From Terrimonas sp. (GTDB lineage Bacteria; Bacteroidota; Bacteroidia; Chitinophagales; Chitinophagaceae), in NCBI RefSeq assembly GCF_003075435.1, contig NZ_QCZJ01000008.1, positions 124,001-188,000 of the forward strand: 64,000 nucleotides of DNA. Reading direction: 5' to 3'. The position numbers and the translations under genes are program-made. Under the pieces are notes generated by a model that was given only the letters and a program-made list of their open reading frames with translations, had not been told where the DNA came from and ran no database searches. Below are positions 10,451 to 18,767 of the stretch, one piece after another. Numbering within the stretch: the first letter of the stretch is position 1; every line of letters starts with the position of its first letter.

Positions 10451-10816
10451 CTATCTGGTGCTGAAAACAACTTTACCTTCCTTCTCTAACTTAGCTTCAC
10501 GATGCCATTCTGTGTATTTGTATGTTTTATTAGAATAAGAAATACCTGAGGCAGTAGTATCTTGTTTCAAAAGAACTGTATCGCGGTCTAAAACTACTAC
10601 AACTATATTCTGCACATTGTCAAAACTCAGGTGAATTTTATTTCCATCTGTTCCTTGGAGAGTTGTGTCTACTATATTGTCAAAACTATTTGAATTATTT
10701 TGCCCGTCCCCTTTTAACCGAAGTTCTTGTTCGCCTTGTTCTTTTTTGTACGCAGTACAACTCCATAAAGAAAACATAAATGTGATTAATATAAACCATC
10801 CTGTACTTCGTTTCAT
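10451..10816 (-). CDS. Small predicted lipoprotein, unrecognised
   Basis: A 121-residue protein with a lipoprotein signal (FMFSLWSC, Cys20) and a short soluble part rich in charged and polar residues, including repeated D/T-containing strands (GNKIHLSFDNV, VVLDRDTVLLKQDTT) that look like a small beta domain. No known family was recognised. It is convergent with the GH20 gene and stands alone. The start ATG at 10814-10816 is the only reasonable one because the lipobox follows directly. Confidence 0.75.
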   Translation of the reverse strand: MKRSTGWFILITFMFSLWSCTAYKKEQGEQELRLKGDGQNNSNSFDNIVDTTLQGTDGNKIHLSFDNVQNIVVVVLDRDTVLLKQDTTASGISYSNKTYKYTEWHREAKLEKEGKVVFSTR

Positions 10817-11073
10817 TTTGTTTATTTCAAATTATTGTAAAATTCGGGCAAATAACAGATAACTGGTTATTAGCAGCTATATTTTTTTGCATAACTCAAG
10901 AATACTATGAAATAAGAGTTTCCCTTTATAAATACGTCTTAAATATTATTGACAGCTCTATCAAAAATGTTGCAGGTCCTTTTCATAATGTGTCAATTCT
11001 TGGGTTATTGAAGGATGCAACAAAATTTACAGCATTTTCAACAATGGATATAATCGCAATAATATCCAGACGG

Positions 11074-11081
11074 TAGTTTTG
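11074..11081 (+). promoter_or_regulatory. Possible -7 box upstream of the 11.1 kb membrane protein gene
   Basis: TAGTTTTG fits TAnnTTTG and lies 23 bases before the ATG at 11105. No TTG is present at the -33 position, so this is a single-element match. The 288-base gap before the gene also holds a TGTTGCA / TGCAACA inverted pair (about 10969 and 11015) that may be regulatory. Confidence 0.35.
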
Positions 11082-11104
11082 ATGCTGCTTAAAACAACCG
11101 CTAT

Positions 11105-11569
11105 ATGTCTCACCGTCATACACAAATTATACTGGCAGATATATTCTTATTAACTGCGTTACCAGTGCTGTCAGTTATTGCAGAACACCAGTTTCATCAT
11201 ACTGATGTTAATACTATTCTTGTAGGAAGATGGTTCATTTTCTGGACGGTAGGAATTCGGCTGTTGGTTGCCGGATTTACACAGGTGATAACCGCTCACA
11301 GGCAAGGCAACACTATTTTGTTACGGGGTGATCCTAACGGAGATACTCGTAAAATAATTGGATTAGTAAAAATACTACTTGCCGGACTTGGCTTCTTGTG
11401 TATGATTAATAACGAATGGTCGTTGCTTGCTGCTATTACAGTAGGGCTTTATATAGGTCTGGCCGGGTTCCAACATGATTTTAAAAAACCAATTACATGG
11501 GAAGACTGGATATATATGATCTACGATCTACTTGTATTCTTAATGATTACGTGTTGCCTGGTATTTTAA
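11105..11569 (+). CDS. Four-TM integral membrane protein (paralogue of the gene at 20630)
   Basis: A 154-residue protein with about four hydrophobic segments (around 10-28, 40-60, 82-100, 105-125, and a last one near 135-152). The core pattern, ILVGRWFIFWTVGIRLLVAG then a polar loop, then KILLAGLGFLCMINNEWSLLAAIT, is nearly the same as in the 176-residue protein encoded at 20630-21157, so the two are paralogues about 9 kb apart. It resembles small conserved membrane families of the DUF6790 type, but this assignment is tentative. The function is unknown. It precedes the VOC gene at 11580 by 10 bases, so the two are probably cotranscribed. Confidence 0.8.
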   Translation: MSHRHTQIILADIFLLTALPVLSVIAEHQFHHTDVNTILVGRWFIFWTVGIRLLVAGFTQVITAHRQGNTILLRGDPNGDTRKIIGLVKILLAGLGFLCMINNEWSLLAAITVGLYIGLAGFQHDFKKPITWEDWIYMIYDLLVFLMITCCLVF

Positions 11570-11579
11570 AATATTCAAT

Positions 11580-11981
11580 ATGACATCCTATAAAAGTGCT
11601 GAAAGCCGATTTCACCATATGGGTATTCCTACAACCCAGGTAATGCCTGGAGAGCGATACAGTGCTGCATTTAAAATGTATACATCTGATAGTCCCGGCC
11701 AGTTCAGGATACAGTTTCACCGTTTTGAAGAAGACTCTCCCCTTCATCCTATCATCCAGAAATTACCCCATGTAGCTTTTCAGGTAGATAACCTTTTAAC
11801 TGCAATTGCTAATAAAAAGATATTACTTGGTCCGTATGAACCTATTGCAGGCTATAAGGTAGCTATTATAGATGATGCGGGCGTACCTGTTGAACTAATA
11901 CAAACCGACCTGACAGCAGAAGCATTATGGAGAAAATCCAGCTCACAAGAAGATCTTGATACAAGCGGATTATCTATTTGA
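11580..11981 (+). CDS. VOC/glyoxalase-fold protein
   Basis: A 133-residue protein with the beta-alpha-beta-beta-beta pattern of the vicinal oxygen chelate fold: a FHHMGIPT strand with a metal-type His, a middle strand IQFHRFEEDSP, a second-half start LPHVAFQVDNL, and a final GVPVELIQ strand with a Glu at the usual metal-ligand place. Members act as lyases, dioxygenases or binding proteins for small electrophiles and antibiotics; which one applies here cannot be told. It lies 10 bases after the four-TM protein gene and has no signal peptide, so it should be cytoplasmic. Confidence 0.8.
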   Translation: MTSYKSAESRFHHMGIPTTQVMPGERYSAAFKMYTSDSPGQFRIQFHRFEEDSPLHPIIQKLPHVAFQVDNLLTAIANKKILLGPYEPIAGYKVAIIDDAGVPVELIQTDLTAEALWRKSSSQEDLDTSGLSI

Positions 11982-12317
11982 ACAATTTTCAACATGGCTC
12001 AGCATCTCCCACTCCAAGTAAAATACATCAGGCAAAAAGCACATATATGTTGAGTATAACATCTAATTTTTGGAGTATTTGCCTTGTAGTGCTTAATATT
12101 TTTAAAAAAATTAAAACGAAGCAAACAAAACCCCAATTGATGAAATAACTGTTATGGTTATTATTTTATTTACACCATGCCCTTGATTTTCTTTCCATCA
12201 TGAAAGGAGATATAAACCAAGAATGGATATTTGAAATTATTGCTGACACTATTTTTATGTAGGATTTTCATTACTATTTTTCGATATTATTATTTGTATC
12301 AAATATTATATGCTACT

Positions 12318-13250
12318 ATGGGTAAACAGCTCTTATCACTGGTTATGGGTTTTCTGGTTTTAAATTTTTCGCAGGCGCAGGTAAACAAATTAACCTACAC
12401 CTATACCATAAAGAATGCAGATACACTACAATTGGATATGTATGCCAACGCAGAAAATGGAAATGTTAAAAGCCCATGCCTATTATTTCTTTTCGGTGGC
12501 GCGTTTGTTGGCGGACAAAGAAACGACAGCAATTATCATCAATATTTCTATGTACTTGCCCACCATGGCATTAAGGTGATTGCAATAGATTATCGTTTGG
12601 GGTTAAAGGGGGTAACTAATCTATCAGTATTTAACACTACTCCTTTAAAACATGCCATTAATATGGCGGTTGACGACCTATTTGATGCTACAAACTGGAT
12701 ATTAAAACATAGTGATAGTGTAGGGATAGATACTTCTAAAATTATATTATCCGGATCAAGCTCGGGCGCCATTACTGTATTACAATCTGAATACATGAAA
12801 ATAAATGAACAGCAGGAGAGCAAAAAGCTCCCTCCGCAGTTTCAATATGCAGGTGTAATCGCGTTTTCAGGAGCTATACTCAGTTATAAAGGGAAGCCTG
12901 CTTATAAAGTAAAGCCTGCCCCCACGCTTTTTTTTCATGGTACCGCCGACAAAATAGTACCGTATAAAAGCATTCGTTTGTTCAATAAAGGAATGTTTGG
13001 TTCGTCCAGCATAGCAGATACATATAAAAAGGAGAACTATTCTTATTATATATACAGAGCAGAAGGATTAGGGCATGAAGTTTCTGTAATTCCAATGATT
13101 ACACAAATTCCATTGATATTAAATTTTATTGATCACTACATTGTAAAAAAACAGCCTTTACAGACCGATATGCTAGTGAATGATCCAAATGAAAAACCTA
13201 TGCTTACTATTTCTGCCAATGTCTTATTTAAAAAACTGGCAGGTAAATAA
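12318..13250 (+). CDS. Secreted alpha/beta hydrolase (esterase-like)
   Basis: The start is set at the ATG at 12318, giving 310 residues with a good signal peptide (MGKQLLSLVMGFLVLNFSQAQ). The reading frame also extends upstream to a TTG at 12231, but those 29 residues look unnatural. The BD-FAE/acetyl-esterase type of alpha/beta fold is indicated by LFLFGGAFVGG (oxyanion hole), the nucleophile elbow GSSSG (Ser148), an acid in GTADKIVP and a His in GLGHEV. Periplasmic or secreted de-esterification of a sugar or peptide is likely, but the substrate is unknown. A strong hairpin terminator lies about 185 bases after the stop. Confidence 0.85.
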   Translation: MGKQLLSLVMGFLVLNFSQAQVNKLTYTYTIKNADTLQLDMYANAENGNVKSPCLLFLFGGAFVGGQRNDSNYHQYFYVLAHHGIKVIAIDYRLGLKGVTNLSVFNTTPLKHAINMAVDDLFDATNWILKHSDSVGIDTSKIILSGSSSGAITVLQSEYMKINEQQESKKLPPQFQYAGVIAFSGAILSYKGKPAYKVKPAPTLFFHGTADKIVPYKSIRLFNKGMFGSSSIADTYKKENYSYYIYRAEGLGHEVSVIPMITQIPLILNFIDHYIVKKQPLQTDMLVNDPNEKPMLTISANVLFKKLAGK

Positions 13251-13435
13251 ACAATGAAATAATATTTACAGTTTTTGCAACACAAGATATATGCGGCGGG
13301 TATGGAACAAGCTATTTTTGCAATATCAACAGGAGCTTTTAATGTCATTATAAACAGATTAATTCCGGTTTATCCGAGAGTCAATCATGGGATTACAATA
13401 CACCTCTATTTTTATGTAAGCAGTTGGTTTTGGTT

Positions 13436-13461
13436 AGCCCGGGTCTCTACCCGGGCTTTTT
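13436..13461 (+). terminator. Rho-independent terminator
   Basis: An 8-bp stem (AGCCCGGG / CCCGGGCT) with a 6-base loop is followed by a run of T. It lies downstream of the hydrolase gene and is the probable end of its transcript. Confidence 0.8.
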
Positions 13462-14153
13462 ATTGCATTAAGTAGAGAGTATTTAATTAACTGAACATCT
13501 TACTTTTTTGAATACCATTACATTGGTATAGCCTGGCATCGAAAAATATTTGCTTCAATTTCAATAGTGATTGCAACGGTTGGTATACTATTAATCTTTA
13601 CTCAAATGTAATTTTGTATCATTAACCGGAGCTGGTTACCAGCTTTAAAAATCCAAACCGTTTCAACGTATCATCCCACCAGGATGCCACACACATCCTC
13701 AACTTCCTACCCGGCTTTTGCCGGGATTGTCTTTTCATGAGAAGAAGAGTGGCCTGACCGCCTTTATCCAGTGCCATTCGTATACTACACGTAAGACTCT
13801 ATTTGTGCGATGAATGGAATACCGATGAAATGGATATGACAAAAATTTATGGAGGGTAACCATGTTATTCAATATCATTCCGTGTGCTATAAGCTGTTGA
13901 AGATAATATTTGTCCTAATCAGGCACTAACATAAGGCATGAGTAAATTAGTCAAACCCTCCTTTCAATATATTTTTCTACAATGCACTACCACATTGTAC
14001 CAGAGTGATTGCGGGAAAATATATATTAATGTTAAGTTAGTTGTGAAAAGTCAGACGATAAAAGTTATAATCTCACGCCTACCCGCTATGTAAGATATAG
14101 AGCTATTAACATCAACAGTACCTTGGATTTAAGCAGCAATCAATAAATAAGTC
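13462..14153. other. Intergenic stretch without a supported gene
   Basis: About 700 bases with no convincing reading frame on either strand. A small hairpin CCCGGC-tttt-GCCGGG sits at 13710-13725. A minus-strand frame of 38 codons near 13625-13740 has no recognisable content. No motif of the five-site regulon is present here. Confidence 0.5.
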
Positions 14154-14179
14154 AAAAAACCGGCTCCTTTCGAAGCCGG
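14154..14179 (-). terminator. Terminator of the DUF4136/outer-membrane-protein operon
   Basis: Read leftward, a CCGGCT / AGCCGG stem is followed by TTTTTTG. It lies just past the last reading frame of the minus-strand unit that begins at 15774, so it fits as the end of that operon. Confidence 0.65.
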
Positions 14180-14212
14180 CTGACCCTATTCCTATCATTC
14201 TTAATGAATCTC

Positions 14213-14480
14213 TTACAAACTCTTGGGGAAGAGTACTGACTCGTCTTTTGTTATTTGAAGTACAATAATTTTACAATTTTTAACCATTTCGGCAAAGTAA
14301 TTATCAACATCAGGAAATTGCCTTCCATATAACAACATCAGTATCATTTACCTCGTTGTCCTCAAAGAATATGACTTTGATTATGGTATAACCCGGATGA
14401 TTTTTCTCAATGACCTTCAACACTGTTTCAGACAAATCTGAAACCTGTTTATCCGTACTTGTACCAATCAAATAAAATCA
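14213..14480 (-). pseudogene. Small gene split into two frames (likely frameshifted)
   Basis: Directly after the outer-membrane-protein stop, an ATG begins a frame of only 10 codons. A second frame (no ATG) then reads FYLIGTSTDKQVSDLSETV, LKVIEKNHPGYTIIKVIFF and EDNEVNDTDVVIWKAIS before a stop. A third frame, starting with its own ATG at 14345-14347, reads MILMLLYGRQFPDVDNYFAE then MVKNCKIIVLQITKDESVLF and ends at 14213. Residue choice in both longer pieces looks protein-like and they join smoothly at ...VVIWK/GRQFPD..., which suggests one protein of about 88 residues broken by two frameshifts. The family was not recognised. Two separate small genes with overlap, or sequence errors, are alternatives. 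Confidence 0.4.
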
Positions 14481-14481
14481 T

Positions 14482-15090
14482 TTAACGGAATTTCCAGCTT
14501 GCACCAATATTAACGCTAAGTGTTTGAATATTGTTGAGGTTGTAAACACTTGCCTTATTGGTGGCATACAGGTACTGGGCAGACGCATTCAGGCTCCATT
14601 TACTACCAGGTATAAAACTTATTTTTGCACCAACTTCAGGAATAACAGTAAAGCCCCAGTCTGTTGTCCTATCTTCGTATATATTGTAATACTGGCTTTG
14701 TTCACCATACAAAGCTCCTGCGCCTACTTTGATATATGGGGATACAAATTTTCCGGCATTAATATATTGGGTAGCAGTTGCCATAATAGGCAATGCAAAA
14801 ATATAGGTATACATATCGGTGGTAATAGCGCCGGTTTTTGTATGGTAAGTTTGCCTTTCATAATAAGTGTTATAGTTATTCCATCCTATTGCGCCACCCA
14901 CTGCAAAATTTTTGCAGATAAAAGTGTTGTATCCTATGCTGCCACCGGCCGCATTAAACCCTGTAGCAAAACTGTTGTTCAACGGGGCACCAAGGTTCCA
15001 GTTAAGGTATACTTCTGAGTGTCCCTTTTGCTGACCATAGCACACCATGCCTGAAAAAAGTATTAATGAGAATGTTATTATCTTTTTCAT
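14482..15090 (-). CDS. Outer-membrane beta-barrel protein
   Basis: A 202-residue protein with a signal peptide (1-19, ending CYG-Q) and alternating amphipathic strands with many Tyr, Gly and Asn residues (YLNWNLGAPL, GGSIGYNTFI, YIKVGAGALYG, WSLNASAQYLY), ending in the aromatic barrel signature GASWKFR. It belongs to the broad small OMP_b-brl group; its precise role is unknown. It lies 27 bases after the DUF4136 lipoprotein gene on the same strand, and that operon carries the first of the five shared palindromic promoters (16022-16070). Confidence 0.85.
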   Translation of the reverse strand: MKKIITFSLILFSGMVCYGQQKGHSEVYLNWNLGAPLNNSFATGFNAAGGSIGYNTFICKNFAVGGAIGWNNYNTYYERQTYHTKTGAITTDMYTYIFALPIMATATQYINAGKFVSPYIKVGAGALYGEQSQYYNIYEDRTTDWGFTVIPEVGAKISFIPGSKWSLNASAQYLYATNKASVYNLNNIQTLSVNIGASWKFR

Positions 15091-15117
15091 AAAAATGATA
15101 TGTTGTTGTTGATTGTA

Positions 15118-15774
15118 TTATTGTGTACTTTGATGTAAGTAAGGAGACTGTAAAAATGCCTGGTCAACAGTTTTAATACACTGGTCGAGTACAAATGACT
15201 TAGAATTTCCAATTTGTCCGCTTCCAATGCCAGTCCATATAATATTTAACTTCTGGTTGGCCACAGCATCTTTCAGATTAGCCATTTCCACAATAAGACT
15301 ACCTGTTTTTATGGAGTAGCTATACCAATAAGAATTCCAATAAGGATAACCATAAAAATCACCCCAGTAATATGGATCACCATAGCCAGGAAAACCCCAC
15401 CAGTATCCGGGCGTAACATTAAAAATAGTTCTGTTGCGTATGCCAATTAATTGAATTCCTAAATCTGCGCCGCCTTTATCTCCTGGCATTACCTGTGTAT
15501 ATCCAACGGCTTTCATTTGTTTAGCAACTTCATTAATAATAGTTTGAGCATCCGCATCATACCAAACAGAATCTTTTGGATTTTCGGTAGCCACAGTTAT
15601 CGTATCACGTATGGCAAATGTTTTAAACGTTGTGAAATGTACAGATGTATCGTATTTTGTTTCTACTACAAAATCACTGGAAAGATTGTCTACCGGAGGT
15701 AATTTTTTGCACGATGCAAACGCGGCGAACACAAGTAGTAATGAACTTAAATAGCCACGATTCAACTTTTTCAT
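15118..15774 (-). CDS. DUF4136 lipoprotein
   Basis: A 218-residue envelope lipoprotein: lipobox FAAFASC with Cys22, then the DUF4136 pattern (KYDTSVHFTTFKTFAI, ADAQTIINEVAKQMKAVGY, GADLGIQLIG), a Tyr/Trp/Gly/Pro-rich segment (about 125-160) typical of the family, and the closing GSLIVEMANL strand, where the family carries a conserved D in an Lxxx-W-x-G context (IIWTGIGSGQI). The role is unknown in the family. It is the first gene of an operon with the outer-membrane protein. Its 5' leader is long: the predicted -7 box is 248 bases upstream. Confidence 0.9.
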   Translation of the reverse strand: MKKLNRGYLSSLLLVFAAFASCKKLPPVDNLSSDFVVETKYDTSVHFTTFKTFAIRDTITVATENPKDSVWYDADAQTIINEVAKQMKAVGYTQVMPGDKGGADLGIQLIGIRNRTIFNVTPGYWWGFPGYGDPYYWGDFYGYPYWNSYWYSYSIKTGSLIVEMANLKDAVANQKLNIIWTGIGSGQIGNSKSFVLDQCIKTVDQAFLQSPYLHQSTQ

Positions 15775-15925
15775 GTTTACTTAATTATTTTAATGAGGGA
15801 AAATGTGTCTGCTTCTTATTTACGAAGCCTTACGATTATTCATTGCGCAATAAAATATCGAGATGCAAAATTGAGAACAAGCCGTTTGGAAGGATATACG
15901 TTTTGTGGCGGAAACTATAAAATTT

Positions 15926-15972
15926 GTTGCTCGGCTATTACATATGTTGCGGGGCTGTAACATATGTTGCAG
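15926..15972 (-). repeat. 20-base tandem repeat in the leader of the DUF4136 operon
   Basis: In transcript direction, GCAACATATGTTACAGCC, then GCAACATATGTAATAGCC, then a decayed third copy starting GCAACAAATTT follow each other at a 20-base step. The array lies between the predicted promoter (16022-16029) and the gene, so it is transcribed. The inner ACATATGT is self-complementary. It may be a second operator or an RNA element. Confidence 0.55.
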
Positions 15973-16021
15973 AAAAAGCGCCCACTAGCGGATCGGGGGA
16001 AGAAAGAAATAATAACATTGG

Positions 16022-16070
16022 CAAAATTACAGCATGGGTTTAACTAGGTCAATAGCTAAAACAGGCTATT
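16022..16070 (-). promoter_or_regulatory. Regulon promoter 1: palindrome plus TTG-N20-TAnnTTTG
   Basis: The palindrome AATAGC-N8-GCTATT occupies 16051-16070 (perfect half-sites). In gene direction the next base is G, making TTG, and exactly 20 bases further is the -7 box TAATTTTG (16022-16029). The same layout with identical spacing occurs at 18512-18560, 20307-20355, 26902-26950 and 35802-35850. It drives the DUF4136/outer-membrane-protein operon leftward, with a leader of about 240 bases. Confidence 0.85.
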
Positions 16071-16103
16071 GTCTATAAAATATATAAAGCATGTCACCTG
16101 ATA

Positions 16104-16547
16104 TTATATCTTTTCAGCAATATCCCACCAGTAACCAAAAGGGTCTTTAAGTCGTGCTTTTAAATCACCCCAGAATTGTATTTCAGGTTCAATTAAAATT
16201 ATGGCGCCAGCATCTCGCATTTCCGTTGTCATTTTTTTTACATCATCTGTGTATAAATAAAAAATGAATGAAGGTACCTGGTTTGTATTAACCGGGGAAA
16301 GACGTGTAGAATTCTCCTCCGCTTTATTTACTATAAAATTTGAACCACGGTATCGTATGCGTGCAAAAAGCAGTTCACCATTATCATCCTCCAGTTCAAA
16401 AATTGATACCATTTTCATAACCTCTGTATAAAAAGATACAGCTTTGCAAACATCTTCCACGTAAATAGAAGTTGTAAGCCAGTTTAGTCCAGGCCAAGGA
16501 TGAGGTCGTTGCTCAACATTATCAAACCAGTTTATGTTCTTCATCAT
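16104..16547 (-). CDS. VOC/glyoxalase superfamily protein
   Basis: A 147-residue cytoplasmic protein with paired VOC modules: NWLTTSIYVEDVCKAVSFYT at the first strand-helix, an Arg/Tyr-rich second strand, then PSFIFYLYTDDVKKMTTEMRDAG and the ending RLKDPFGYWWDIAE, which is the common PhnB/glyoxalase-like tail. Metal ligands are incomplete compared with true glyoxalase I, so a binding or resistance protein is as likely as an enzyme. The start may be either of two adjacent ATG codons (16547 or 16544). It is a single gene, 34 bases from regulon promoter 1 but upstream of it, so not controlled by it. Confidence 0.85.
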   Translation of the reverse strand: MMKNINWFDNVEQRPHPWPGLNWLTTSIYVEDVCKAVSFYTEVMKMVSIFELEDDNGELLFARIRYRGSNFIVNKAEENSTRLSPVNTNQVPSFIFYLYTDDVKKMTTEMRDAGAIILIEPEIQFWGDLKARLKDPFGYWWDIAEKI

Positions 16548-16797
16548 TCATATTAATTTAATAACCAATAAAAAGTAATTTAAACAATAATACCCACTTG
16601 ACACCTATTTGGAACAATAGTTATAATAATTGCGACAAGAATAGTTAAATACCCATTAAACACAGGTAGCGAAATAAAATGGACGCCACTATTATAGTGA
16701 CGTCCTGGTCAAGGGATAAACGGATTACCTAAACCGTCCCGAATCAAATAATTATAGTAGCATTATTTCATCTCCCATTCTCCCATATCGATCCAAT

Positions 16798-17511
16798 TTA
16801 TGCGGCGGCCTGAGTGGGAGGTAATATAGGCGCATCTGTTGCAGAATTTTGCTGCTGCACCTGGGGAGGATCATTTTCTTTTGTTTTAAGCACAAGATAT
16901 GTTGCACTGCTAATACCGGTAAGTGCAAGAAGGGTATCACTTAGCTCGGGTAAAGCTGACACTGCATCAGCACCAGCCAATTTGTATAAGTATACAATGA
17001 TTGCTATCATAGTCCATGCAAAGTTTTGAAACCGATGCAGACTTATTCCATTATCATCCGAAAGAATGTCTATGAAAAAGCCCTTCGATGGCCTGTTCTG
17101 ATGGCGAGGACGGTTATCATTGATCTCATTTTTATCGATAACAGAAGATGCTACAGTGGTACCGGCAAAGATTCCCATTAACACTAATGCCGTCTTATTG
17201 ATAGAATCAAGATTGAGATCACCTTTGCAAAGTGATAAATAAATATAAGCAGATGCAATAATTACTGTCCAGATACCAAACTGTACTTTCGTAAGACTAA
17301 ATGGAGCATTTGTATGAGAGAGTTTCCATTTTTTATTTTGCTGCAATTGTTGCGCATTTGAATCGAAAGCATCCTGGTCACTAATCTCCTCACGAAGCAG
17401 GTTGCTGTAAACAGCAAGAATAAAAAATACAAAGCTGATCAGCGCAATTGAAGCATACATAATTATATGCCTGGCATCGGTAAGCGCTGGGTTGAACAAT
17501 AAAGATGTCAT
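16798..17511 (-). CDS. Multi-TM membrane protein, unrecognised
   Basis: A 237-residue protein with about five hydrophobic segments (around 17-38, 80-98, 106-122, 163-182, 190-208) and a Gln/Pro/Ala-rich tail. Conserved-looking pieces are FSLTKVQFGIWTVIIASAYI, GIFAGTTVASSVIDKNE and GISLHRFQNFAWTMIAIIVY; the internal similarity FSLTKVQFGIWT... / ISLHRFQNFAWT... suggests a duplicated two-helix unit, each led by an F/L-x-x-x-Q-x-x-x-W motif. No family was recognised. It is the last gene of a three-gene operon (lipoprotein, small helical protein, this protein) under regulon promoter 2. A holin-like or channel role is possible but not shown. Confidence 0.75.
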   Translation of the reverse strand: MTSLLFNPALTDARHIIMYASIALISFVFFILAVYSNLLREEISDQDAFDSNAQQLQQNKKWKLSHTNAPFSLTKVQFGIWTVIIASAYIYLSLCKGDLNLDSINKTALVLMGIFAGTTVASSVIDKNEINDNRPRHQNRPSKGFFIDILSDDNGISLHRFQNFAWTMIAIIVYLYKLAGADAVSALPELSDTLLALTGISSATYLVLKTKENDPPQVQQQNSATDAPILPPTQAAA

Positions 17512-17543
17512 GATATAAATATTTAAAAATTAAAAAATATGTT

Positions 17544-17876
17544 TTAAATTTTGATAAAGGAAGCAATTGTGCCGAGGATTGTATTGATGATGGCATTCTT
17601 AAATTCATCTATACGTATTTCGGTTATGCCGGCTTGTTTGAGCGCTGCTAGTTCTTCAAAAGCAGATTCTTCCTGCAAAAGGAATTCCAGGTCTTCCTTG
17701 GTAAGCGCACCATTTTCTGCTTCCTGCGCCCAGTGCAGCAGGTTCACTTTCATATTGTTAAGTGCGGCCTGCCCTGCTGTTTTAGCTTCTGATAGATAAT
17801 CCTGCAGGGATTGCTTGGCTACACCTTCCACCCCTGATTTTAAGTCTTCGTATATCTGGTCAAAATTGATAATCAT
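17544..17876 (-). CDS. Small helical protein, unrecognised
   Basis: A 110-residue protein without a signal peptide, predicted almost entirely helical (YEDLKSGVEGVAKQSLQDYL, TKEDLEFLLQEESAFEELAA) and with a hydrophobic or amphipathic C-terminal segment (FKNAIINTILGTIASFIKI). This suggests association with a membrane or with the neighbouring membrane protein. It lies 32 bases upstream of that gene and 33 bases after the lipoprotein gene. No family was recognised. Confidence 0.7.
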   Translation of the reverse strand: MIINFDQIYEDLKSGVEGVAKQSLQDYLSEAKTAGQAALNNMKVNLLHWAQEAENGALTKEDLEFLLQEESAFEELAALKQAGITEIRIDEFKNAIINTILGTIASFIKI

Positions 17877-17909
17877 TGTTGAATATTTAAATTTTTAAAA
17901 GATGTTTGA

Positions 17910-18338
17910 TTAATTAGTTACCTGCTGTGGTTTAATTTTTCCACTTTCCAGTTGAGATATCTGATCGAAAGAGGCCCCTATAACAATCTGTGATTCTTTT
18001 ACAAATACATCGTCAAGTTTGCCGTCCTTTTTCCAACGGCTTACAAAACCTCCAAATAAATGGCCCGTGGAATCTTTAAGCAGAACCCACATTTTTTCCG
18101 AAATCATGTTTTTAGGGCGATTCTTTTCGTATTCATAGATTTTGTCAATTTCCGTTTGAACTCTTGCAACTTCATCAGCATGCAAAACGAAACTATCTGT
18201 AGCATGACTCATTACATTTAGCGCATCTACTTTAATTGCGGTAGTTTGCGAATACGCATATTGATCGAATTTGGAAATAGTGGAACAACCTATCAAAACC
18301 AGGAATATTCCAATAATAGTCAAAGATGTTTTTGTCAT
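17910..18338 (-). CDS. Predicted lipoprotein, unrecognised
   Basis: A 142-residue protein with lipobox FLVLIGC (Cys18), a helical stretch (about 50-80, VLHADEVARVQTEIDKIYEY), and a small beta-rich end (about 85-130, MWVLLKDSTGHLFGGFVSRW) resembling an SH3-like barrel. It is the first gene of the operon read from regulon promoter 2, with a leader of about 165 bases. In an operon with a multi-TM protein and under the same control as a signal-less GH19 enzyme, an outer-membrane lysis accessory (spanin-like) role can be imagined, but no sequence feature proves it. Confidence 0.75.
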   Translation of the reverse strand: MTKTSLTIIGIFLVLIGCSTISKFDQYAYSQTTAIKVDALNVMSHATDSFVLHADEVARVQTEIDKIYEYEKNRPKNMISEKMWVLLKDSTGHLFGGFVSRWKKDGKLDDVFVKESQIVIGASFDQISQLESGKIKPQQVTN

Positions 18339-18511
18339 TTCATTCTTTTTATAGTTAAAAATTATATAGTTGCGTTACTCCAAAGCAATGCTTAGGAAAA
18401 AAAACTTTTTTTGTAAAAGATGGAAAAAAATAAAGCAATGAAAAATGAGAATGATTAAGAACCGAATAAGAAGGCCAGATTTTATTGCTTTCCGTTTCCT
18501 GTTTGAATAAG

Positions 18512-18560
18512 CAAATTTATTGCGACTTTCAAAATTGATCAATAGCTATAATAGGCTATT
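18512..18560 (-). promoter_or_regulatory. Regulon promoter 2: palindrome plus TTG-N20-TAnnTTTG
   Basis: The palindrome AATAGC-N8-GCTATT is at 18541-18560 (both half-sites perfect), followed in gene direction by G and, 20 bases on, the -7 box TAAATTTG (18512-18519). It drives the lipoprotein / small helical protein / membrane protein operon leftward. Confidence 0.85.
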
Positions 18561-18767
18561 TAATATAATCATTTGCTTAAAACAAAAGAGCTCATTAACA
18601 CAAAGCAGAGTACTCTAACTTAAATATCTCTAAATAAAAACAAAAAAATCTCTCTCAAATTTTATCAATGTCGATTTGTGTTTAACTCATCTGAATCCTA
18701 GACTATTACAGTAATAGCTGAGGATTTTGCCATAAAAAAGCACATCATAATATCAAAACTGACCATT

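Noticed and set aside
13275-13475. 66-codon plus-strand frame after the hydrolase gene
   Set aside because: It runs through a rho-independent terminator and has no recognisable content.
16611-16640. CAATAGTTATAATA upstream of the VOC gene, similar to half of regulon site 2
   Set aside because: The second half-site is missing and there is no -7 box at the fixed distance.
18691-18715. CTATTAC/GTAATAG palindrome past the GH19 gene
   Set aside because: It is short, lacks a T tail and does not match the regulon consensus; perhaps a weak 3' hairpin only.
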